DNA of 64,000 nt from Jiangella endophytica (GTDB lineage Bacteria; Actinomycetota; Actinomycetes; Jiangellales; Jiangellaceae), in assembly GCF_003427025.1 (NCBI RefSeq), contig NZ_QVAI01000004.1, positions 62,001 through 126,000 on the forward strand. The letters run 5' to 3'. A program made the position numbers and the translations under genes. Shown piece after piece: positions 51,735 through 60,269 of the stretch. Numbering within the stretch: the first letter of the stretch is position 1; each line of letters begins with the position of its first letter. The notes under the pieces were generated by a model that was given only the letters and a program-made list of their open reading frames with translations, ran no database searches and had not been told where the DNA came from.

Positions 51735-52922
51735 ATGACCCTGTTGCGCGGCGCCGACCGGGCGGCGTTCGCGACGGCGTTCGGCATCCGGCTGCGCGAG
51801 CATGGCGTCGCCGCCGGGCAGACCGCCGTCGAGGACTTCGTGCGGGCGCTGGCCGCCTGCCCGCCCGACTCGCGGTCGCGGCTGTACTGGACCGCTCGCA
51901 CGACGCTGGTGCGCCGCCACGGCGAACTGGCGGCGTTCGACGCCGTGTTCCGGGCGGTCTTCGAGCACGCCGCACTGGACCTGGGGGAGCGCGGCCAGGA
52001 CGGCGGCCTGCCTCCCGCGCGCGGCGACGAGCAACGGCCGGCCGACGGCGCGACGCGGGGACGGGCCGACGGCGGTGGCCTGCCGTGGGTGACGCCGCCG
52101 CGGGTGACGGCGCCCGCGGAGGAGCCCGGCCCCGTCGCGGTCCCGCAGCGGCTGCCCAGCGGTCTGGCCGGGCTGCCCGACGCTCCGTTCGACCAGCTCG
52201 ACGCCCGTCAGCTCGCGCTGCTGGGGCAATGGCTGCGCGCCGTCCTGCCGGACTGGCCGACGCGGCGCGGGCGACGGCTCGTGGCCGACCACGCCGGGCA
52301 CCGTGTCGTCGTCCGCCCGACGATCGCCCGGGCCCGGCGGACCGGCTGGGAGGCCGTCACGCTGGTGCGGGCGCGGCCGGCCCGGCGGCCCCGCCGGATC
52401 GTGCTGCTCTGCGACGTCAGCGGGTCGATGCGCGCCCAGGCGACGGCGTACCTGCACCTCATGCGGGTCGTCGCGGCCGGCGCGCCCGGAGCCGGCGCGG
52501 AGACGTTCGCGTTCGCGACCACACTGACCCGGCTGACGACGGTACTAGCGCAGCGGTCCCCGGAGGAGGCGGTCGCCCGGGCGACCGAGCAGGTCACCGA
52601 CCGGTTCGGCGGCACCCGCATCGCGGCCAGCCTGCGGGCGCTCCTGGCGTCGCACCATGCCGACAGCACCCGCGGCGCCGTCGTCGTCATCGCCTCCGAC
52701 GGCTGGGACAGCGACCCGCCCGCCGAGCTGGCCGCCGTGCTGGCCCGGCTGCGGCGGCGTGCCCACAGGGTCGTCTGGCTGAACCCGCGGGCCGGCGCGC
52801 CGGACTACGCCCCCGCGGTGGCAAGCATGGCCGCTGCACTCCCGTACTGCGACGACTTCCTGCCGGCCGGGACGTTCCGGTCGCTGGCCGACGCGATCGC
52901 CGTCATCGGGCGGCACCGCTGA
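51735..52922 (+). CDS. coxE: VWA-domain protein CoxE
   Basis: Works with CoxD in maturing the CoxL active site. The 395-residue protein has an N-terminal helical segment (ATAFGIRLREHGVAAGQTAV), a variable Pro/Arg middle and a C-terminal von Willebrand A domain. The MIDAS motif IVLLCDVSGSMRAQA (D-x-S-x-S) near residue 225, with TRIAASLRALLA and VIASDGWDS, completes the metal site. ATG at 51735 follows coxG by seven bases. Codon usage and tight spacing put it in one operon from coxM to here. Confidence 0.91.
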   Translation: MTLLRGADRAAFATAFGIRLREHGVAAGQTAVEDFVRALAACPPDSRSRLYWTARTTLVRRHGELAAFDAVFRAVFEHAALDLGERGQDGGLPPARGDEQRPADGATRGRADGGGLPWVTPPRVTAPAEEPGPVAVPQRLPSGLAGLPDAPFDQLDARQLALLGQWLRAVLPDWPTRRGRRLVADHAGHRVVVRPTIARARRTGWEAVTLVRARPARRPRRIVLLCDVSGSMRAQATAYLHLMRVVAAGAPGAGAETFAFATTLTRLTTVLAQRSPEEAVARATEQVTDRFGGTRIAASLRALLASHHADSTRGAVVVIASDGWDSDPPAELAAVLARLRRRAHRVVWLNPRAGAPDYAPAVASMAAALPYCDDFLPAGTFRSLADAIAVIGRHR

Positions 52923-52977
52923 GGCCGGCGGGGCCGCCCACCGGCCTGGCTGTCCCGTCCGGCCCGGCCGCGCGTCG

Positions 52978-53937
52978 TCAGCTCCAGAGGGTCACGTGGA
53001 TGGACGGGCGGAACCGGCCGACGTGGACGCCGGCGCCCTTGAGCATCGCCTGGGTGGCCCGTGGCGTCGTGACGAACCGGACCAGTTCGGCCGCGGGCGT
53101 CGCCGGGCCGCTGTCGGCCAGCGTGAGGGTGGCCCAGACGCCGTCGCCGTGCAGAGACGGGCCGGAGAGGCGCACCAGGCGTCCGCTGCCGACGTCGCGG
53201 GCGACGGCGTACGAGACCGCCAGCGCGACGCCGTGGCCGCGCTGTGCCTCCTCCAGCGCCGCCGCGTGGCTCTGGAAGATCCGCTGCCGCTCCTCGGCCA
53301 CCCCGAGCCGCCGCAGCAGCACCGGGACGGTGCCGGTGTCGGCCGCCGCCGACGGGCCGAGCAGCCAGACCTGCTCGCGCAGTTGCGCGGCGCCGGGTGA
53401 GGGCACCGACGCCAGGGGGTGCGTCGGCCCGACGACCACGATCAACTGGTACTGCAGGAAGCGGGTGCAGCGCAGGGAGTCGTCGACGGTGCTCGGCTGC
53501 GGCCCGATCGCGACGTCGGCGGCGCGGGTGCGCAGCAGCGAGCCGAAGGTACGCGGGTTGTGCACGCTGAGCTCGACGTTGAGGTCGTCGGCCCGGCCGG
53601 CGAACAAGTCGATCAGGCCGGGCGCGGCGTACTCGGCGAACAGGCTGGACGCGGCGATGCGCAGCAGCCGACGACCGTCGCCGGCCTGGCTGACCTCGAG
53701 GATCGTGCGGTTCTGCAGGCCCACCAGCTCCGCCGCCCGGCTGGCCAGCCGCAGCCCGCCGGGGGAGAACGCGAGGCCGGCCGCGGTGCGGTTGAACAGC
53801 TGATCGCCCAGCTCACGGCGCAGTTTGCCGATGTGCAGCGACACGGCCGCCTCGGTGATGGACAGCTCGCTGGCCGCCTGCTTGACCGAGCCCAGCCGGA
53901 CGACCGCGAGGTAGGCCCGCAGCTGCGTCGGCGTCAC
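52978..53937 (-). CDS. LysR-type transcriptional regulator
   Basis: A 319-residue LysR family regulator. The N-terminal winged helix-turn-helix (TPTQLRAYLAVVRLGSVKQA, ITEAAVSLHIGKLRRELGDQ) is followed by a type-2 periplasmic-binding-like effector domain. LysR genes are often found beside cox operons and can be activated by CO-related or carbon signals, but this one is convergent with coxE, not divergent, so the target is uncertain. TAGGCT (53949-53944) ends six bases before the GTG, indicating a leaderless transcript. Confidence 0.9.
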   Translation of the reverse strand: MTPTQLRAYLAVVRLGSVKQAASELSITEAAVSLHIGKLRRELGDQLFNRTAAGLAFSPGGLRLASRAAELVGLQNRTILEVSQAGDGRRLLRIAASSLFAEYAAPGLIDLFAGRADDLNVELSVHNPRTFGSLLRTRAADVAIGPQPSTVDDSLRCTRFLQYQLIVVVGPTHPLASVPSPGAAQLREQVWLLGPSAAADTGTVPVLLRRLGVAEERQRIFQSHAAALEEAQRGHGVALAVSYAVARDVGSGRLVRLSGPSLHGDGVWATLTLADSGPATPAAELVRFVTTPRATQAMLKGAGVHVGRFRPSIHVTLWS

Positions 53938-54620
53938 CCGTCGAGCCTATCGTCCGGACCGTCCCTCCCGGCGATTGATGATCATGGGTGTGGTATGTCC
54001 GGCTCGAAGATCGCGACACGCCGCGCGGAAGCAATGTTTCTCGATCGACTTCTCTGGATCCAGTCGTTCGTGACCAGCGGCGCAGGGACGTTCTCGCAGG
54101 TCGACCGGCGGCTTGACACCCTGCCGATGCATCCAGCAAAGTCACGAGAGTCCACCAGCGGACGAAACCGTTCGGGCCGGCAGTCCGGACGGGCGTTGCG
54201 AGAAGGGTCGAGGGGCGGTTCCTGTGCCAACAGGGGCCGGGCATCCTTCGTGAGCCAGGCCCTCGCTCGCATGACCCGTCTGTACGTCGCCCGCAACGGC
54301 ACGGGGTGAGACGAGGTCGGGCCCGGCCCGCCCAGTAGACAACGGTCCGCGAGCCGCATCCAGCGGCGTCCGCGGCCCGGTCCGAAGGGCGGAGCCGGGC
54401 TGCGTCCTTCGTCACGGACGCTGGCTGTTCTCCAGGTTGTGCGGGGCTGTGGCCGCCTGCGATCTTCACGGCCGTCGGCCGGGTCGGCACGACCCCGGGC
54501 ACTCTGCACCGCGGACGCACGTTGTACCGTCACGCGATCGGCAGCACACTTGACGGGGCCGGTCGCGCACCGCGCACGGCCCCACCGCCAGCCGCTGGAC
54601 GTCGGACGGAGCAGGACAAC
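53938..54620. other. 680-bp gap with no recognised gene
   Basis: The gap between the LysR start and lnt is lower in GC than the genes and lacks a frame with consistent GC3 bias. A TTGATGATCATGGGT remnant (53974-53988) resembles the ends of the family II/III repeats. Short open frames on both strands have no start signal or family resemblance. A regulatory RNA or a degraded gene cannot be excluded. Confidence 0.5.
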
Positions 54621-56162
54621 GTGACTCACCTGTGGCGACACGCAGGAGCCGCGCTCCTCGGTGTGTCCCTGATCGCCGCGTTCCCGCCGTACGACCTCTG
54701 GTTCGTGGCGATCCTCGTCCCGGGTGCGTTCGCGCTGCTGGTGCGCGACCAGCCGCTCAAGCGTGTCGCCCTGATGGGTTACCTGTTCGGCGCGGGGTTC
54801 TTCCTGCCGCTGCTCGACTGGACGGGCATGGAGGTCGGGCCGATCCCGTGGCTCATCCTGGCCCTGTTCGAGGCGCTGTTCTTCATCCCGCTGGCGCTCG
54901 GCCTGACGCTCGTGCAGCGGCTGCCGGCGTGGCCGCTGTGGACCGCCGCGGTCTGGGTCGCCGACGAAGCCATCCGCGGGCGCCTCCCGTACGGCGGTTT
55001 CACCTGGGGCAAGCTGGCGTTCTCGCAGGCCGACAGCCCCATGCTGGGGCTCGTCTCGTGGGGCGGCACGCCCGGGCTGTCGTTCGCGGTCGCGCTCACG
55101 GGCGGGCTGCTCGCGTGGGTCGTCGTCGAGCGACGGCTCTGGCTGCGGGCCACCGCCGCCGCGGGCGCCGTCGCCATCGTCGTCGCGCCGCTGCTCATCC
55201 AGCCGTTGGAGCCCGACGGCGACACCGTCACCGTCGCGATCGTCCAGGGCAACGTGCCGGCCGAGGGCCTGGCCTACAACGACGAGAAGCGCGCCATCAC
55301 CCGCAACCACGTCGAGGCGACCGAACGGCTGGCCACCGACATCGACGAGGGCCGCGTCGAGCGGCCCGACGTCGTGCTGTGGCCCGAGAACTCCTCCGAC
55401 ATCAGCCCGTTCCACGACGCCGACACCTACCGGGCCATCGACGGCGCCGTGCAGGCCATCGGCGTGCCGACGCTGATCAGCGCGATCGTCCCGACCGACG
55501 ACGGCCGCAACGTCCGCAACACCTCGATCCTGTGGGACCCCGCCACCGGGCCGGGCGACACCTACGTCAAGCGGCACCCGATGCCGTTCGGCGAGTACAT
55601 CCCCATGCGGTCCATCGCCGAGCGCATCACCGACGCCGTCAACCAGCAGCCACGCGACCACCTGCCCGGCGACCGCGTCGGCATCTTCCACGTCGGCGAC
55701 ACCACCATCGGCGACGTCATCTGCTTCGAGGTCGCGTTCGACGGCATCGTGCGCGACGCCGTCATCGACGGCGGCCAGTTCCTCGCCGTGCAGACCAACA
55801 ACGCCACGTTCGGGCGCACGGAGATGACGGAGCAGCAGCTGGCGCAGTCGCGGGTGCGGGCGTTCGAGCACGGCCGCACGGTCCTGGTGTCCGCGCTGGC
55901 GGGCGTCAGCGCCGTCGTCGCGCCCGACGGGACGGTCCACGACCGCGCCGAGCTGTTCACCCAGGACGTCATCGTCACCGAGGTCCCGCTGGCCGACGGC
56001 CTCACGCTGGCCACGCGCATCGGTGCCTGGCCCGAGTGGGTCATCACCGCGCTCGGCCTCGGTGCCGTCGCCGTCGTGGTCGTCAACGCCCGCCGCGCGC
56101 GGCGCGACAGCGCCTCGGTCGCCGACGAGCCGCGGCCGCCCGTCGAGGCAGGTGTGCCGTGA
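54621..56162 (+). CDS. lnt: Apolipoprotein N-acyltransferase
   Basis: Adds the third acyl chain to the N-terminal Cys of lipoproteins, such as those at 7.6 and 21.5 kb. The 513-residue protein has about six N-terminal spans (1-200), a carbon-nitrogen hydrolase domain outside the membrane (about 205-480) and a final span. The catalytic triad is visible: Glu256 in WPENSSD, Lys317 in YVKRHPMPFGEYIP and Cys368 in VICFEVAF. GTG at 54621 is chosen because the first span starts soon after. It overlaps ppm1 by four bases, the arrangement seen in mycobacteria where Lnt and Ppm1 are fused or adjacent. Confidence 0.93.
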   Translation: MTHLWRHAGAALLGVSLIAAFPPYDLWFVAILVPGAFALLVRDQPLKRVALMGYLFGAGFFLPLLDWTGMEVGPIPWLILALFEALFFIPLALGLTLVQRLPAWPLWTAAVWVADEAIRGRLPYGGFTWGKLAFSQADSPMLGLVSWGGTPGLSFAVALTGGLLAWVVVERRLWLRATAAAGAVAIVVAPLLIQPLEPDGDTVTVAIVQGNVPAEGLAYNDEKRAITRNHVEATERLATDIDEGRVERPDVVLWPENSSDISPFHDADTYRAIDGAVQAIGVPTLISAIVPTDDGRNVRNTSILWDPATGPGDTYVKRHPMPFGEYIPMRSIAERITDAVNQQPRDHLPGDRVGIFHVGDTTIGDVICFEVAFDGIVRDAVIDGGQFLAVQTNNATFGRTEMTEQQLAQSRVRAFEHGRTVLVSALAGVSAVVAPDGTVHDRAELFTQDVIVTEVPLADGLTLATRIGAWPEWVITALGLGAVAVVVVNARRARRDSASVADEPRPPVEAGVP

Positions 56163-56902
56163 CCTCCGTCCTGGTGGTCGTCCCGACCTACAACGAGGCC
56201 CTGACCATCGGCAAGGCGGTCGACCGCACGCGGACGTCCGTGCCCGGCGCGCACATCCTCATCGTCGACGACGACTCGCCCGACGGCACCGGTGCCATCG
56301 CCGACGAGCTGGCCGAGCTCGACGACCACGTGCACGTCCTGCACCGCGGCGGCAAGCAGGGCCTCGGCGCGGCGTACGTCGCCGGCTTCGGCTGGGGGCT
56401 GGCGCGCGACTACGACATCCTCGTCGAGATGGACGCCGACGGCTCACACCAGCCGGAGGAGCTGCCGCGGCTGCTGCACGCCGCCGAGAACGCCGACCTC
56501 GTCCTGGGGTCGCGCTACGTTCCCGGCGGGCGCACGGTGAACTGGCCGTACAAACGGCAGGCCATCTCGCGCATCGGCAACACGTACACCCGCATCGCGC
56601 TGGGGACGGCGCTGCGCGACGCGACCGGCGGGTTCCGGGCGTTCCAGGCGTCCGCTCTGCGCGAACTGGACATCGAAAGCGTGGCGTCGCAAGGTTATTG
56701 CTTCCAGGTCGACATGGCGTGGCGGGCGGTCCGGGGCGGGTTCCGGGTCATCGAAGTCCCCATCACGTTCGTCGAGCGGGAGCAAGGAGAGTCGAAAATG
56801 GACGGCAAGGTCGTGCGCGAAGCATTGTGGCGGGTCACCCAGTGGGGCGCGGTCCACCGCGCCCGGCAGCTGCGGGCCCTGGTCGGAGGGAGCCGGCGGT
56901 GA
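56159..56902 (+). CDS. ppm1: Polyprenol monophosphomannose synthase
   Basis: Transfers mannose from GDP-mannose to polyprenyl phosphate, supplying protein O-mannosylation and lipoglycan synthesis. The 247-residue GT2 enzyme has VVVPTYNEALTIGKAV, LIVDDDSPDGTGAIAD (the DxD-like metal site), EMDADGSHQPEELPRLL, DATGGFRAFQ and SQGYCFQVDMAWRA. It has no membrane spans, as in the catalytic domain of mycobacterial Ppm1. It overlaps both neighbours by four bases, so lnt-ppm1-fxsA are translated together. Confidence 0.93.
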   Translation: MTSVLVVVPTYNEALTIGKAVDRTRTSVPGAHILIVDDDSPDGTGAIADELAELDDHVHVLHRGGKQGLGAAYVAGFGWGLARDYDILVEMDADGSHQPEELPRLLHAAENADLVLGSRYVPGGRTVNWPYKRQAISRIGNTYTRIALGTALRDATGGFRAFQASALRELDIESVASQGYCFQVDMAWRAVRGGFRVIEVPITFVEREQGESKMDGKVVREALWRVTQWGAVHRARQLRALVGGSRR

Positions 56903-57417
56903 GACGATTCGGCCCATTAGCCCTTGGCGTGGTCGAGCTGATCGCGCTGGTCATGGTGGCCGACTGGGTCGGATTCGGCTGGGCGCTGCTCCTGCTGCTC
57001 GGCACCAGCGTCCTCGGCGTCGCGTTGCTGCGCATCGAGGGCCTGCGCGCCTGGCAGGAACTGCGCGCGGCGGCTGCCGACGGCCGGTTCCCCCAGGACG
57101 AGCCCGAGTCCGTCGAGGCGTCCTCGGCGCGCATGGCCGACACCGGCGCGCGCATCCTGTCCGGCGTTCTGCTGACGTTCCCCGGCTTCGTCACCGACTT
57201 CATCGGCCTGGTGCTGCTGATCCCGCCCATCCGCCGCGGCGTGGGTCGCCGGCTGGCGGCGTCGGCGTTCCGGACGTTCCCCGGGCGGCGCGGTGCGGGC
57301 ATGGGCGGGCTGGGCGGCCGGCCAGGTCCGGGCGGGGCGGACGGACCTGGGGTTCAGCACGGCGTCGTCATCGAGGGCGAGGTCGTCGACACCGACCCGC
57401 CGCGCGACCAGCGCTGA
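56899..57417 (+). CDS. fxsA: FxsA family membrane protein
   Basis: A 172-residue membrane protein with two to three spans (about 7-43, FGPLALGVVELIALVMVADW, and about 87-112, GARILSGVLLTFPGFVTDFI). FxsA in E. coli interferes with phage F exclusion when overproduced; the native role is unknown. The conserved FPGFVTDFIGLVLLIPPIR block is present. The C-terminus is a Gly/Pro-rich tail ending in EGEVVDTDPP. The GTG is overlapped by the ppm1 stop. Confidence 0.9.
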   Translation: MRRFGPLALGVVELIALVMVADWVGFGWALLLLLGTSVLGVALLRIEGLRAWQELRAAAADGRFPQDEPESVEASSARMADTGARILSGVLLTFPGFVTDFIGLVLLIPPIRRGVGRRLAASAFRTFPGRRGAGMGGLGGRPGPGGADGPGVQHGVVIEGEVVDTDPPRDQR

Positions 57418-57438
57418 GTTCTACCGGGGATCTGCGAC

Positions 57439-57512
57439 TGTTGGCCTTTCCTCCGCTACCCATTGTCCTAGCCGCGCATGCGGCCTGAGAACTGGCTATC
57501 CGGGGGCCTTGC
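57439..57512 (+). repeat. Repeat family I, copy C (internally deleted)
   Basis: GTTGGCCTTTCCTCCGCTAC, CCATTGTCCTAGCCGCGCA and GAGAACTGGCTATCCGGGGG match the outer parts of copy B in order, but the roughly 70 bases between the CGCGCA and GAACTGG landmarks are missing. The two ends thus come close together. It lies just past the fxsA stop and adjoins family II copy R4. Confidence 0.6.
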
Positions 57513-57597
57513 CTAGGAGTGTGTTCGCTCTGCGAGGCATGCATGCCTGGTGGAGGGGGAGAACGCCTGGTGAGGTAGGCGATCCTTGATGATCATG
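57506..57597. repeat. Repeat family II, copy R4
   Basis: GGCATGCATGCCTGGTGGAG and GAGAACGCCTGGTGAGGTAG correspond to the R2 and R3 cores, ending in GATCCTTGATGATCATGG. GAGGCATGCATGCCTGG is an imperfect palindrome like that in R1. It lies between fxsA and rbpA (convergent). Confidence 0.65.
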
Positions 57598-57650
57598 GCT
57601 CGTTCGCGGCAAGAGAATGGGGCAGCAGCGGACGGCGAACCGTCGCAACT

Positions 57651-57684
57651 CCGGGTGCGGTTCCGCACGCAGAACCGCACCCGG
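57651..57684. terminator. Bidirectional terminator between fxsA and rbpA
   Basis: A perfect 13-bp stem, CCGGGTGCGGTTC (57651-57663) with GAACCGCACCCGG (57672-57684), with an 8-base loop. It lies about 55 bases past the rbpA stop and beyond the fxsA repeats. Confidence 0.7.
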
Positions 57685-57739
57685 CCCCCGGAACCAACGG
57701 GGGACGGGCGCGGGCTCAGTGTGTCGGGGTGGATGTGGC

Positions 57740-58129
57740 TCAGGCGGTCTTCTTACGGCGCGTGCCGCGGTCGGCCAGGTGGGCGGCGCCGGGGATGAGG
57801 CCGGAGCGGAGCAGCTCGAGCCGCTCGTCCAGCAGGGCTTCGAGGTCTTCGAGGGAGCGGCGCTCGAGGAGCATGTCCCAGTGGGTACGGGCCGGCTTGC
57901 CCGGGGCCTCTTCGGGACGATCGGCGGCGACCCGCAGCGACTCGGAGCCGCAGCGCGGGCAGTCCCACAGCGCGGGCACCTCGGCCTCGGTCGAGAACGT
58001 CATCTCGAAGCGGTGGCCGGCGGTGCAGCTGTAGGCGACCGTCTGGCGCTCGGCGAACTCGACGCCGCGCTCGTCCTCGTAGCTCGTCGCGCCGAGGCGG
58101 GAGCCGCGCAGGGTGGAACGCTCGGACAT
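57740..58129 (-). CDS. rbpA: RNA polymerase-binding protein RbpA
   Basis: RbpA binds RNA polymerase and the group 1 or 2 sigma factor and stimulates promoter opening; it is specific to actinobacteria. The 129-residue protein has MSERSTLRGSRLGATSYEDE, the central zinc-ribbon-like fold with C-TAGH and WDCPRCG cysteines, the basic linker and the C-terminal sigma-interaction helix (DMLLERRSLEDLEALLDERL, LELLRSGLI). It is preceded by an excellent sigma-R/sigma-H-type promoter (58252-58227), so it should rise under thiol-oxidative stress, as reported for Streptomyces rbpA. Confidence 0.96.
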   Translation of the reverse strand: MSERSTLRGSRLGATSYEDERGVEFAERQTVAYSCTAGHRFEMTFSTEAEVPALWDCPRCGSESLRVAADRPEEAPGKPARTHWDMLLERRSLEDLEALLDERLELLRSGLIPGAAHLADRGTRRKKTA

Positions 58130-58226
58130 GTGTGAAACCCTTCCGGGGCGGTGGCCCCTGGGACGAGACGTCGGTCCTTTACCCGCCGTCGTGGTCACGT
58201 CGTGGCGATCACAACGACATGGTGAC

Positions 58227-58252
58227 AACGGACGACCGCAGAGTAATGTTCC
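58227..58252 (-). promoter_or_regulatory. Sigma-R/sigma-H-type promoter of rbpA
   Basis: On the minus strand GGAAC (58252-58248), 18 bases and GTT (58229-58227) reproduce the disulfide-stress sigma consensus GGAAY-N18/19-GTT exactly. A second GGAAC nine bases upstream has only GTC at the matching distance. The start would be about 90 bases before the rbpA ATG. Confidence 0.75.
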
Positions 58253-58293
58253 GCGTTCCCTGTGATAATGCAATCTGAGCGACGTGACGTTCC

Positions 58294-59691
58294 TCACCGG
58301 TAACCTGCGACCGACCGCGGTACCTGGTTGCCCGCCGCTACGATTCCGGCCCGTAGATCCACCTTCGACAGCAGCGCCAGCCCGGCGATGAAGAACGTCA
58401 CCAGCACCAGCACCGACCACCGGTAGCTGTCTGTCAACTGGAACGCCAGACCGAACGCCAGGGTTCCGAACCAGCTCGTGCCGCGCTCGGCCGCCTGGTA
58501 GAGGCTGAAGTACTCCGCCTCCTTGCCCTTGGGGACGAGCAGGCTGAACAGCGACCGCGACAGCGCCTGGCTGCCGCCCAGCACGAACCCGATGGCCACG
58601 GCCAGGATCAGGAACGGCACCACCTGCTCCACCGGCAGGAAGAACGCCCCGCCGACGACCACCGTCCACAGCACGAGGCTCGACATGACGACGTTCTTCG
58701 CGCCGTAGCGGTCGGCCAGGCGGCCCAGCGCCAGCGCGCCGCCGAACGCGACGAACTGGACGATGAGGATCGCGACGATGAGGATGTCCTCGCCGAGCCC
58801 GAGCTCCCGGTTGCCGTAGATCGACGACGCGGCGATGACCGTCTGGACGCCGTCGTTGTAGAGCATGTACGCGACGAGGAACAGCAGCGTCTGCGGATAG
58901 CCGCGGGCGTGCCGCAGCGTCTCGCGGAGCTGGCCGAACGCCTGCCGCGTCGCACTGCCGCCGACCCGCACGACCCCGGTGGGTGGCCGGTCGCGGATGC
59001 CGCGGTACGGGATGATCGTCCACAGTGCCCACCACACGCCGGCCGACAGCAGGCTGATGCGGACGGTGTCCGACCGGCTCAGCCCGAACGGTTCCAGCGT
59101 CACCAGCGCCAGGTTCAGTGCCAGTAGCAGGCCGCCGCCGAGATAGCCGAACGCCCAGCCGCGCGACGACACGCGGTCACGGTCGTCCTCGTGGGCGATC
59201 TGCACGAGGATCGCGTCGTACACCACCATCGAGGAACCGAGGCAGATTGAGGCGATGACCAGCAGGAACGCGCCCAGCTGCCAGTTCGCCCCAGCGACGA
59301 AGACCATCGCCGCGGCCGCCGCGGACCCCGTCCACGCGAACCCCGCCATGAGGTGCCGCTTCTTCGCCGTGCGGTCGGCGATGGCACCGACGACCGGCAG
59401 CAGCAACGCGGAGAGGATCGTCGCGAACGTCACGGTGTACGCGGCGACCGACCCGGCGGCGATCGGGATGCCCAGCACGGACAGGTCGCCGCGGCAGGGA
59501 TCGGCGGTGGTCCCGGCCTCACCGCACGCGGCCGTCTCTGCGACCGCCGTCAGGTACGGACCGAACAACACGGTGGCCGTCGTGGTGACGAAGGCCGAGT
59601 TCGCCCAGTCGTAGAAGTACCATGCTCGGTGCTCCCTGGCCCGCTCGACGGGGTCGGCCAGCGGGCCGGACGGGGCGAGGACGTCGGTCAC
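58294..59691 (-). CDS. MFS transporter, UMF1/Atg22-like
   Basis: A 465-residue major facilitator of the UMF1 (Atg22-like) type with about 12 spans. It begins with EHRAWYFYDWANSAFVTTTA, the family N-terminal signature, and has a KKRHLMAGFAWTGSAAAAAM loop and DRYGAKNVVMSSLVLWT. The transported substrate is not known; Atg22 exports amino acids from the yeast vacuole. The TACCGT box on the minus strand (59703-59698) ends six bases before GTG. It is divergent from def, with 83 bp between the start codons. Confidence 0.9.
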   Translation of the reverse strand: MTDVLAPSGPLADPVERAREHRAWYFYDWANSAFVTTTATVLFGPYLTAVAETAACGEAGTTADPCRGDLSVLGIPIAAGSVAAYTVTFATILSALLLPVVGAIADRTAKKRHLMAGFAWTGSAAAAAMVFVAGANWQLGAFLLVIASICLGSSMVVYDAILVQIAHEDDRDRVSSRGWAFGYLGGGLLLALNLALVTLEPFGLSRSDTVRISLLSAGVWWALWTIIPYRGIRDRPPTGVVRVGGSATRQAFGQLRETLRHARGYPQTLLFLVAYMLYNDGVQTVIAASSIYGNRELGLGEDILIVAILIVQFVAFGGALALGRLADRYGAKNVVMSSLVLWTVVVGGAFFLPVEQVVPFLILAVAIGFVLGGSQALSRSLFSLLVPKGKEAEYFSLYQAAERGTSWFGTLAFGLAFQLTDSYRWSVLVLVTFFIAGLALLSKVDLRAGIVAAGNQVPRSVAGYR

Positions 59692-59774
59692 GCGCGGACG
59701 GTATCGGGTGCGGGGCGGTCCTGGCCAGACGACACGATGTCGTGGCCGTGAACGAGTGATGAGGAGACGACGAC

Positions 59775-60269
59775 GTGACGGTGCGGGAGATCCGGCTCTA
59801 CGGCGACCCGGTGTTGCGGACGGTGGCGGACCCGGTGACGGAGTTCGGCGAGGCGAGCCGGGCGCTGGCCCAGGACCTGCTGGACACGCTGGACCTGCCC
59901 GGCCGGGCGGGTGTGGCGGCCCCGCAGATCGGGGTGCCTTTGCGGGCGTTCTCGTACGACCTCGAGGGCCAGCGCGGCGTCGTGTTCAACCCCGTCCTCG
60001 TGGCGACCGAAGGGGAGCAGGGCGGCGAGGAGGGGTGCCTGTCGGTGCCGAACCTCTGGTTCCCGACGACGCGCGCCGCCTGGGCCGCCGTCGAGGGCGT
60101 CGGCGCCGACGGCGAGCCGCTGCGCGTCGAGGGCGACGGCGAGCTGGCCCGCTGCCTGCAGCACGAGACCGACCACCTCGACGGCATCGTCTACATCCAC
60201 CGCCTCGAGCCGTCGACCCGGCGCGGCGCGATGCGCGAGATCCGCCGCAGCGCCTGGTTCAGTGCCTGA
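59775..60269 (+). CDS. def: Peptide deformylase
   Basis: Removes the formyl group from the N-terminal methionine of new proteins. The 164-residue enzyme has all three motifs: GVAAPQIG (GxGLAAPQ-like with Val for Leu), EEGCLSVP (Cys metal ligand) and QHETDHLDG (two His ligands and catalytic Glu). GTG at 59775 has GAGGAG upstream. It overlaps the LLM oxidoreductase gene by eight bases if that starts at 60262. It may be one of several deformylases in the genome. Confidence 0.94.
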   Translation: MTVREIRLYGDPVLRTVADPVTEFGEASRALAQDLLDTLDLPGRAGVAAPQIGVPLRAFSYDLEGQRGVVFNPVLVATEGEQGGEEGCLSVPNLWFPTTRAAWAAVEGVGADGEPLRVEGDGELARCLQHETDHLDGIVYIHRLEPSTRRGAMREIRRSAWFSA

